This document shows, piece by piece, positions 1-4,788 of a DNA stretch of 5,130 nt. The first letter of the stretch is position 1. Each line of letters opens with the position of its first letter. The position numbers were made by a program, and so were the translations under genes. The notes beneath the pieces are model-generated. The model was not told the origin of the DNA. It saw only the letters and a program-made list of their open reading frames with translations, and did not search any database. This stretch comes from Gemmatimonadales bacterium. Lineage in GTDB: Bacteria > Gemmatimonadota > Gemmatimonadetes > Gemmatimonadales > GWC2-71-9. The stretch lies in assembly GCA_013813145.1 (NCBI GenBank), contig JACCSE010000321.1, positions 1 through 5,130 of the forward strand. The letters are read 5' to 3'.

Positions 1-842
1 CCATGGGCACGCATCGCCTCATCCAGCCGCGCCATGAGCGGGGTGCACATGCCGGGGTCGAGGGTCCGTTGGTGCCGCCAGTTCGCGTCCAGCAGCGCCC
101 CAATGCGCGCCAGGTCGCCCGCCCGGAGCGCGTCGGGCATGCGGTCCGCCACCTCGCGGAGCCCGCCCAGCGCGGCGCCGATCGAGCGATCGCCGCCCTC
201 GTAAGCGCGCATCACCCGCCCGATCGTCTCGCCCGAGAAGCGCGAGACGCCGGTGTAGACGAGCAGCATCCGCCGCTCGAGCTCGGCGAGCACCGACGGA
301 TCGAGCGCGAGCGGCTCGACCCCGGCGTCGGGATCGCGAAAGGTCAGCCGAAGGAAGCCTCCGAACGCCGCGGTGAACTGATCCTGGCGCCCCCCGGGAA
401 TGCCCGCCTCCACGCCCTCGAGATGGCAGGCGATATCCGCCACGCGGCGCGTGTCCGGCGCCTCGCCGCGGGCCGCGGAGAGCGCGGCGACGAGCGCCAC
501 GTCGAGCGCGCCCGAGCTGCCGAGCCCGGAGCCGGGAGGCGCATCGGAGCGGGTGGTGAGGGTGCAGGGGCCGACCGGAAGCATGCGCAACCCCGCGCGG
601 AGGAGGGGCAGCGCCTCCTCCAACGTCAGTCCCCGCTCGTCGGCCAGCTCGAGCGCGACGTCGATGTCCTCGGAGACGAGGTGATACCCTTCCGCGCGCG
701 GGATGACCTCCACCTGAGCGAAGAGCTGAACGGCGGCCGCGACGACTACGCCGCCCTCTCGCGAGGAGTACGGCGGCACGTCGGTCCATCCGCCGGCGAA
801 GTCCAGCCGGACCGGCGCGGCCGCCCGTGCCGGCACAGTCAC
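1..842 (-). CDS. GHMP-family sugar kinase, partial (C-terminus beyond window)
   Basis: Probable ATP-dependent cytosolic sugar kinase of the GHMP superfamily, nearest in motif style to D-glycero-D-manno-heptose 7-phosphate kinases and L-fucokinase domains. Reading leftward from GTG at 842-840 gives 280 codons with no stop before the edge. Motif 1 is APVRLDFAGGWTDVPPYS (about residues 9-26). The phosphate-binding loop PPGSGLGSSGA lies at 102-112, and GGRQDQFTAAFGG at 150-162 carries D154, the expected catalytic aspartate region. Family members usually run about 320-350 residues, so some 40-70 residues are missing. The GTG overlaps the TGA of the upstream binding-protein gene (GTGA, 839-842) and has no clear Shine-Dalgarno site, so translational coupling is likely. 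Family assignment is firm; the substrate is not determined by these motifs. The long plus-strand reading frame opposite it is an antisense shadow. Confidence 0.92.
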   Translation of the reverse strand, partial: MTVPARAAAPVRLDFAGGWTDVPPYSSREGGVVVAAAVQLFAQVEVIPRAEGYHLVSEDIDVALELADERGLTLEEALPLLRAGLRMLPVGPCTLTTRSDAPPGSGLGSSGALDVALVAALSAARGEAPDTRRVADIACHLEGVEAGIPGGRQDQFTAAFGGFLRLTFRDPDAGVEPLALDPSVLAELERRMLLVYTGVSRFSGETIGRVMRAYEGGDRSIGAALGGLREVADRMPDALRAGDLARIGALLDANWRHQRTLDPGMCTPLMARLDEAMRAH

Positions 843-2278
843 GGCGACACCCGCCACCGGTGCAGCGTCGGCAACTCGCCGCGGAGGTCCATCCGCACTC
901 CAAGAACTCGGCGGTTCATTCCCTGAAGACCTCGCGCATGATAGAGGAACGCGACCGGCATCGAGTCGGTGAAGAGCCGCTGCGCCGCGCCGGCCTCAGC
1001 GGGTGCCACGATGCCCGCCAGCTCGGCGAGGGGAGCGAGGTAACCGAGACCGGGATCGCCCGAGATGCCGAGTACCGCCGCGTCGAAGTCTCGCTCGGGC
1101 CCGTAGACGCGGGCCAGGAAGGCGGACGTCTCCAATTGGCGGATGACGACCTCGAAGCCCGCCGCCGCGAGGCGGGCCTGCACCATCTGCTCGAGCGGCG
1201 CCTCGCCGCTGCCCACGGTGAGCAGCTCGAAGCGGACCGGCTCCCTCTTGGACACGGGCGTCGGTGAAGGCGTCTCACGAGGCGATGCGGCCACCGGAAG
1301 ATAGCCCGGCACATCCGGCGGAACCGGGCCGCTGGCCGGCGTTCCGAAGCCGTAGAGATAGCCCTGGACGATCTCCCGCCGGTCCACCGCGGCCGCGGCG
1401 CGCCGGCGAGCTTCGACCCGATCGAACGGTGGACGCCGGGTGTTGAAGACCATGCCATACGTGAGCAGTAGCGGATAGCTCAGCACGGCAAGCGCCGGAT
1501 CGCGACGGACGAACTCGGCATGGGCCGGCTGGATACCGGCGAAGTCCAGCTCGCCCGAGGTGAGAGCCGCAAGCTTCGTGATGGGCTCGTCCACCACCAC
1601 CACGATGAACCGGTCGAGGCCCGGGCGCCCTCCCAACTCGGCGGGAAAGGCGGAGTCGGCGGCGAAGACCCAGCGGCGATTCGGCTCGTGGGCGACGAAG
1701 CGGAAGGGTCCGTTTCCGACCGGCGACCCATTCCAGGAGGCGGTGCGCAGCCGCTCCGGCGGAATCGTGTCGAACAGGTGGGCGGGCAGGATGGCCAGAT
1801 CGGTCAGAACGTCGGGAAAGTGCTCCTGGGGAGCGGAGAAGCGGACCGTGAGGGTGGAATCGTCGGGCGCGGCGGCTGAGCGCATCTCGGACAGCTCTTT
1901 GAAGCGGGGATAGCCGGTCGGGGGCGCCAGGGCGGCGGTGAGGGTCCACGCGGCATCACGGGCGGTGGTGGGCCGGCCATCGTGCCAGCGAGCGACGGTG
2001 TGTAGCCGGAAGGTGAGGGTGCGGCGATCGTCGCTCCAGCGCCAGTCGCGGGCGAGATAGGGACGGGCGACCAGCGCGCTGTCGTAGCGCGCCAGCGTCG
2101 TCAGCAACACGTAGCGCTGCACCTGCCGGGCGAGCGGATGCACGGTGAGCAGCGGATTGATGCTCTGGAGATCCGCGCCCGAAGCGAATAGCACGGTCGC
2201 ACCGCGACGCTCGGCGGACGGCTGGCAAGCGGTGAGGAGAAGCCCGGTGGCGAGCAAGGGGAGGGCGAGCGAGGACAC
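839..2278 (-). CDS. ABC transporter substrate-binding lipoprotein, family 5 (DppA/OppA-like)
   Basis: Extracytoplasmic solute receptor of a peptide/oligosaccharide-type ABC importer (SBP_bac_5 family). From the chosen GTG (479 aa) it starts with a hydrophobic stretch ending in lipobox LLTAC, lipidated Cys at residue 18. The family signature LARDWRWSDD...LTFRL...ARWHDGRPTTARDAAW lies at residues 75-111; later come PVGNGPFRF, GELDFAGIQP and YGMVFNTRRPPFD, the usual middle-domain landmarks. Family-5 proteins bind peptides, but also chitin and cellulose oligosaccharides, nickel or murein peptides, so the ligand is open. The frame is open up to an ATG at 2398, but that lies 8 bp from the divergent permease ATG and leaves no room for promoters. 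TTG at 2332 is another option and would add an arginine to the signal peptide. GTG 2278 is preferred because TATCTT sits 5 nt upstream; no candidate has a Shine-Dalgarno site. Its last codons overlap the kinase start. Confidence 0.92.
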   Translation of the reverse strand: MSSLALPLLATGLLLTACQPSAERRGATVLFASGADLQSINPLLTVHPLARQVQRYVLLTTLARYDSALVARPYLARDWRWSDDRRTLTFRLHTVARWHDGRPTTARDAAWTLTAALAPPTGYPRFKELSEMRSAAAPDDSTLTVRFSAPQEHFPDVLTDLAILPAHLFDTIPPERLRTASWNGSPVGNGPFRFVAHEPNRRWVFAADSAFPAELGGRPGLDRFIVVVVDEPITKLAALTSGELDFAGIQPAHAEFVRRDPALAVLSYPLLLTYGMVFNTRRPPFDRVEARRRAAAAVDRREIVQGYLYGFGTPASGPVPPDVPGYLPVAASPRETPSPTPVSKREPVRFELLTVGSGEAPLEQMVQARLAAAGFEVVIRQLETSAFLARVYGPERDFDAAVLGISGDPGLGYLAPLAELAGIVAPAEAGAAQRLFTDSMPVAFLYHARGLQGMNRRVLGVRMDLRGELPTLHRWRVSP

Positions 2279-2283
2279 GGCGT

Positions 2284-2289
2284 AAGATA
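2284..2289 (-). promoter_or_regulatory. Putative -10 box (TATCTT) for the leftward binding-protein/kinase unit
   Basis: On the minus strand TATCTT fits TANNNT and ends 5 nt before GTG 2278, the spacing expected if transcription begins at or next to the start codon (leaderless mRNA). No convincing -35 lies 16-18 nt upstream, where the sequence is the GC-rich tandem repeat. A TTGACG lies 37 nt upstream, too far to pair with it. Inferred from spacing and the absence of a Shine-Dalgarno site. Confidence 0.35.
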
Positions 2290-2310
2290 GCGGGGCAGCG
2301 GGGCAGCGGG
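2289..2310. repeat. 8-bp tandem repeat, unit GCGGGGCA, 2.75 copies
   Basis: A 22-base stretch with exact period 8 (AGCGGGGC units). It begins on the same base as the putative leftward -10 box, filling the place where spacer and -35 should be. Copy-number change would alter the promoter, or the reading frame if a start upstream of 2278 is used, because 8 is not a multiple of 3. The low copy number makes frequent slippage uncertain. Confidence 0.7.
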
Positions 2311-2362
2311 CGAGAACATGAGGTATCGTCAAGGACCGAGCAGGGGTGCCGTTCCCGTCCGG

Positions 2363-2392
2363 CCCCCCTGCCCCGCTGCTTCCCTGCCCCCC
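2363..2392. repeat. GC-rich GGGGCAG-type repeats in inverted orientation
   Basis: This stretch just before the permease start holds two CTGCCCC heptamers (2368-2374 and 2384-2390), the reverse complement of the GGGGCAG units at 2289-2310. The 12-mer CTGCCCCGCTGC at 2368-2379 is an exact inverted copy of 2295-2306, with a 61-nt interval. It could be low-complexity drift or a degenerate interspersed repeat; no protein-binding site is recognised. Confidence 0.5.
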
Positions 2393-2393
2393 A

Positions 2394-2399
2394 TACATT
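2394..2399 (+). promoter_or_regulatory. Putative -10 box (TACATT) for the rightward permease unit
   Basis: TACATT fits TANNNT and lies 7 nt upstream of ATG 2407 in the only AT-richer spot of the control region. The 20 bases before ATG contain no Shine-Dalgarno sequence. The spacing would place the transcription start at or next to the ATG, mirroring the leftward gene. No -35 match is visible (CCCCGC at the expected place). Confidence 0.35.
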
Positions 2400-2406
2400 T
2401 CGGCCC

Positions 2407-3375
2407 ATGCCGCGCATGCTCCTCCGTCGCGCGCTCAGCGGACTGGCGGTGGTCCTCGGCGTGCTGACCCTCATGTTTTTCCTGCTCCGGCTCGCGCCGG
2501 GAGATCCGGCGCGTCTGCTGGTCGGACCGGCGGCGACGGAGGAGCAGGTTGAAGCGCAGCGACGCGCGCTTGGGCTCGACCGGCCGGTCGCTACCCAGTA
2601 CGCCGCTTGGCTGGGACGGTTCGCACAGGGGGATTGGGGAACCAGTTTGGCAACCGGCCGGCCGGTGCGCGAGATGCTGGGCGGCGCCTGGCCGGCCACG
2701 GTCCGGCTGGTCGGCCTCTCGCTGGTGCTGAGCTATCTGCTCGGGATCGCAGTCGGCGCGATCCAGGCGATGCACGGCGGACGGCTCGACACCCTGCTCT
2801 CGGTGGTCAGCGTCACCCTGTTCGCGCTGCCGGGCTACTGGCTCGGGCTCATGCTGGTGATGCTCTTCACCTATCGCGCCCGGGTGCTTCCCGCATTCGG
2901 GGCCGCGGGGCTGGACGCCGATTTCCTCACCGGCTGGGAGCGGGTGGCCGACCGGTTGCGCCACCTCGCGCTGCCGCTCGCCACGCTCACGCTCATAGGA
3001 GCGGGCGGCACGGCACGCTATGTCCGGGGCGCAATGCTGGACGTGGTTGGTGCGCCGTTCGTGGCCATCGCGCGGGCCAAGGGAATCACGCCGATGCGAG
3101 TGGCACTTCGGCACGTGTTCCGCAATGCCCTGATCCCGGTGCTTACGCTGCTGGGCCTCTCGCTTCCCGCGCTCTTTTCAGGGGCGGTGTTCATCGAGGC
3201 GATCTTCGCCTGGCCCGGGGTCGGGCGGATCCTGGTGTCGGCGGTCCAGGCGCGCGACTATCCGGTGGTGATGGCGGCGACGGCGGTGAGCGCGGTCCTG
3301 GTGGTGCTGGGCAACCTGCTGGCGGAAGCGCTCACCGCCTGGGCCGACCCGCGGCTCCGGGAATCGGAGCGGTGA
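2407..3375 (+). CDS. ABC transporter permease, DppB/OppB type
   Basis: Inner-membrane permease of a peptide/nickel-class ABC importer, 322 aa, the usual family length. It starts with a transmembrane segment (about residues 8-27), then the family landmark RLAPGDPA (28-35). A periplasmic stretch follows with LGLDRPVATQYAAWL and GDWGTS, and then about five more hydrophobic segments. The cytoplasmic EAA loop that docks the ATPase is at about 218-246 (FVAIARAKGITPMRVALRHV, then NALIPVL). The C-terminal WADPRLRE is typical for DppB. ATG 2407 is chosen because it fits TACATT 7 nt upstream; ATG 2416 is possible. The gene diverges from the binding-protein gene, which likely supplies its receptor. The partner permease follows at once. 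Substrate unknown; the family-level call is very safe. Confidence 0.95.
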   Translation: MPRMLLRRALSGLAVVLGVLTLMFFLLRLAPGDPARLLVGPAATEEQVEAQRRALGLDRPVATQYAAWLGRFAQGDWGTSLATGRPVREMLGGAWPATVRLVGLSLVLSYLLGIAVGAIQAMHGGRLDTLLSVVSVTLFALPGYWLGLMLVMLFTYRARVLPAFGAAGLDADFLTGWERVADRLRHLALPLATLTLIGAGGTARYVRGAMLDVVGAPFVAIARAKGITPMRVALRHVFRNALIPVLTLLGLSLPALFSGAVFIEAIFAWPGVGRILVSAVQARDYPVVMAATAVSAVLVVLGNLLAEALTAWADPRLRESER

Positions 3376-3384
3376 GACCGGCCC

Positions 3385-3388
3385 GGAG
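3385..3388 (+). promoter_or_regulatory. Ribosome binding site (GGAG) deciding the DppC-type start
   Basis: GGAG with 7 nt to ATG 3396 is ideally placed. The competing GTG at 3372, which overlaps the TGA of the first permease as GTGA, has a GGAG only 2 nt upstream, too close to serve it. This favours ATG 3396. Confidence 0.5.
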
Positions 3389-3395
3389 CGGGCTC

Positions 3396-4247
3396 ATGCG
3401 CGACGGGCGGGCCGCCTTCGGCGCCGTCGTCCTGGCGCTCGCGGTGGCCGCGGCACTGTTCGCTCCCCTGGTGGCGGGAGACCCGCTGGTTCAGCGCGAC
3501 ATCGTAGCCACCCGGTTTCTGCCGCCGCTCAGCGCCGATCTGCACGGGGAGTTCCATCCGCTCGGCACCGACCGGTTCGGCCGGGACGTGTGGGCCCGGC
3601 TGGTGTTCGGCGCGCGGATCTCGCTCGGCGTCGGTGCGCTCGCGGTGCTGGTATCGGTGGCCGTCGGGGTCCTGGTCGGCGCTATCGCCGGGTACTGGCG
3701 GGGGTGGGCGGGGGTGCTCCTGCTCGGGCTCACCGATTTTTCTCTGGCCCTCCCTCGCGTCGTCCTGCTGCTCCTGCTCGCCTCGCTCTGGCAGCCGAGC
3801 GCGGGGCTCGTCGTGGTGGTGCTGGGGCTCACGGGATGGATGACGATCGCGAGACTGGTACACGGCGAGGTGCGAACCCTCGCGGCGCGGCCGTTCGTGG
3901 AGGGAGCGATCGGTCTGGGGGCGGGAGGAAGGCGGGTGCTGGCGCGGCACATCCTGCCTAACGCGCTCACCCCGGTCACCGTGGCCGCGGCGCTCGGGCT
4001 GGGCAACGCCATCATGCTGGAGGCTGGGTTGTCGTTCCTCGGGCTCGGGGTCCAACCGCCGACGCCGTCGTGGGGCAACCTTATCGCCTCGGGGCGGGAC
4101 ACGCTGGTCAACGCACCGTGGGTCGCGGCGGCTCCGGGCGTCGCGCTGGTGCTCGTCGTGGTCGCGGCGACGCTACTGGGGGATGCGATCAGAGATCGGA
4201 TGGATCCGGGGCAGCGGGGCGGCGGAGGCGGAGCGGCGGGGCAGTAG
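3396..4247 (+). CDS. ABC transporter permease, DppC/OppC type
   Basis: Second inner-membrane permease, pairing with the DppB-type protein to form the transport channel; 283 aa from ATG 3396. The first membrane segment is at about residues 8-27. The DppC hallmark HPLGTDRFGRDVWARLVFGARISL lies at 54-77, further hydrophobic helices follow from about 78, and the EAA loop is at about 168-191 (FVEGAIGLGAGGRRVLARHI, then LPNAL). Near the end comes the typical EAGLSFLGLGVQPPTPSWG. GTG 3372 would add eight residues and make a GTGA overlap with the preceding gene; the GGAG spacing favours 3396. The open frame continuing upstream inside the first permease is not coding. The C-terminal tail after DRMDPG is a Gly/Ala run (QRGGGGGAAGQ) encoded by GC-rich repeat sequence, probably nonfunctional extension. 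No ATPase gene follows. Confidence 0.95.
   Translation: MRDGRAAFGAVVLALAVAAALFAPLVAGDPLVQRDIVATRFLPPLSADLHGEFHPLGTDRFGRDVWARLVFGARISLGVGALAVLVSVAVGVLVGAIAGYWRGWAGVLLLGLTDFSLALPRVVLLLLLASLWQPSAGLVVVVLGLTGWMTIARLVHGEVRTLAARPFVEGAIGLGAGGRRVLARHILPNALTPVTVAAALGLGNAIMLEAGLSFLGLGVQPPTPSWGNLIASGRDTLVNAPWVAAAPGVALVLVVVAATLLGDAIRDRMDPGQRGGGGGAAGQ
4206..4244. repeat. GC-rich GGGGCAG/GGCGGA low-complexity stretch in the permease tail
   Basis: GGGGCAGCGGGGC at 4208-4220 is identical over 13 bases to 2292-2304 in the control region, and GGGGCAG recurs at 4238-4244. Between them run GGCGGA-like units. It encodes the Gly-rich end of the DppC-type protein, suggesting that repeat sequence has grown into or replaced the original gene end. 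Confidence 0.45.
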
Positions 4248-4265
4248 CGGCACACGGACACCGCA

Positions 4266-4276
4266 TCTACAGTAGA
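4266..4276. other. Short dyad TCTACAGTAGA
   Basis: A perfect 5-bp dyad around one central base in the 80 bp gap between the permease and acetyltransferase genes. It also contains TACAGT, a TANNNT match, but no -35 partner is evident. It could be an operator half, part of the neighbouring palindromic element, or chance. Confidence 0.2.
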
Positions 4277-4294
4277 CGCGAGGCTTGCCTCGCG
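4277..4294. repeat. REP-like hairpin CGCGAGG-CTTG-CCTCGCG
   Basis: A perfect 7-bp GC-rich stem with a CTTG loop lies 30 bp after the permease stop and 34 bp before the acetyltransferase ATG. There is no T-run on either strand, so it is not a standard intrinsic terminator. Its GCGAGGCTTGCCTCGC core resembles palindromic intergenic repeats scattered in many bacterial genomes. It may attenuate or protect the permease transcript end. Whether it is repeated in this genome cannot be seen here. Confidence 0.5.
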
Positions 4295-4315
4295 CCCACG
4301 AAAACGAGTGCTGCC

Positions 4316-4320
4316 GGAGG
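4316..4320 (+). promoter_or_regulatory. Ribosome binding site (GGAGG) of the acetyltransferase
   Basis: A canonical GGAGG with 7 nt (TTTTCAG) to ATG 4328. It fixes the start and rules out the longer open frame running in from inside the permease gene. It is the only strong Shine-Dalgarno site in the window. Confidence 0.75.
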
Positions 4321-4327
4321 TTTTCAG

Positions 4328-4765
4328 ATGATCATCCGCACCGCCACGGCCGAAGACCTCGACGCGATCCATCGTCTGCTCCGTAACGCGGAGCTCCCGG
4401 TCGAGGGCGTAGGCGAGCAGTTGGGGTCGGGATTCGCCGTCGCGACCGAGGCGGGCGGAGTGATCGGAGCCGCCGGGGTGGAGCGCCACGGACGGTTCGG
4501 ACTGTTGCGCTCGGTCGTGGTCGCGCGGGAGGCTCGCAATCGAGGTGCGGCCGAGCTGCTGGTGCGTGACCGGCTGGCCTGGGCGGGGACGGAAGGGCTG
4601 GCGGCGGTGTACCTGCTCACTACGACGGCGGCGCGCTACTTCACCCGGCTCGGCTTCGAGCAGGTCGAGCGAGATGCGCTTCCGCTCGAGATCCGGGACT
4701 CCCGTGAGTTCGCCAGCCTGTGCCCAGGCACCGCGGTCGCGATGCGCCGGCCCGCCGGGGCTTGA
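4328..4765 (+). CDS. arsN2: GNAT N-acetyltransferase, ArsN2-like
   Basis: Cytosolic acetyl-CoA-dependent N-acetyltransferase of 145 aa, full length for the family. It opens with IIRTATAEDLDAIHRLLRNA, followed by LPVEGVGE. The core strand LLRSVVVA (59-66) leads into the acetyl-CoA pyrophosphate loop R70-N-R-G73-A-A75, fitting R/Q-x-x-G-x-G/A. The C-terminal half has YLLTTTAARYFTRLGF (95-110) and SREFASLCPGTAVAM (125-139). These LLTTTA and EF..LCP..AV motifs are hallmarks of the group annotated as arsenic-resistance acetyltransferase ArsN2, often found in ars operons. No other arsenic gene is visible here, so the arsenic role is inferred from resemblance only; other small-molecule substrates are possible. 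It may be read through from the permease unit, with the REP-like hairpin between. It converges with the DUF6438 gene, stops 10 bp apart. Confidence 0.9.
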   Translation: MIIRTATAEDLDAIHRLLRNAELPVEGVGEQLGSGFAVATEAGGVIGAAGVERHGRFGLLRSVVVAREARNRGAAELLVRDRLAWAGTEGLAAVYLLTTTAARYFTRLGFEQVERDALPLEIRDSREFASLCPGTAVAMRRPAGA

Positions 4766-4767
4766 GC

Positions 4768-4788
4768 GACGGCGATCAGTCGCCCGTC
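4768..4788. terminator. Hairpin across the convergent stop codons
   Basis: GACGGCGA and TCGCCCGTC pair as an 8-bp stem with one bulged C and a TCAG loop. It begins 2 nt after the acetyltransferase stop and includes the stop of the opposing gene. Its place between converging genes fits a shared two-way terminator, but neither strand has a T-tract, so it is weak as an intrinsic terminator. Confidence 0.3.

Noticed and set aside
19..903. Minus-strand open frame of 294 codons
   Set aside because: It is out of frame with the kinase motifs and gives an Arg/Gly-rich sequence without domains.
3..926. Long plus-strand open frame of 307 codons
   Set aside because: It is the exact antisense of the GHMP kinase frame, whose motifs are unmistakable. 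The plus translation is rich in Arg/His/Glu with no recognisable domain, as expected of a GC-rich shadow.
2310..2332. TTGACG as a -35 element for the leftward gene
   Set aside because: It lies 37 nt from TATCTT, and no -10-like hexamer lies at 16-18 nt.
2279..2398. Extension of the binding protein to ATG 2398
   Set aside because: It adds 40 residues of low-complexity Gly/Pro-rich sequence before the lipoprotein signal. It also puts the start 8 bp from the divergent ATG, leaving no promoter space.
2607..3371. Upstream extension of the DppC-type permease frame
   Set aside because: It lies wholly inside the first permease gene in another frame and has no transporter motifs before 3372.
4277..4294. 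Hairpin as a rho-independent terminator
   Set aside because: No T-tract follows the stem on either strand.
4070..4327. N-terminal extension of the acetyltransferase
   Set aside because: It overlaps the permease gene, has no GNAT homology, and ATG 4328 has an ideal GGAGG at 7 nt.
3491..4489. Minus-strand open frame of 332 codons
   Set aside because: It is antisense to the DppC-type permease and acetyltransferase genes, rich in Ser/Pro/Thr/Arg with no domain; a shadow of GC-rich coding DNA.
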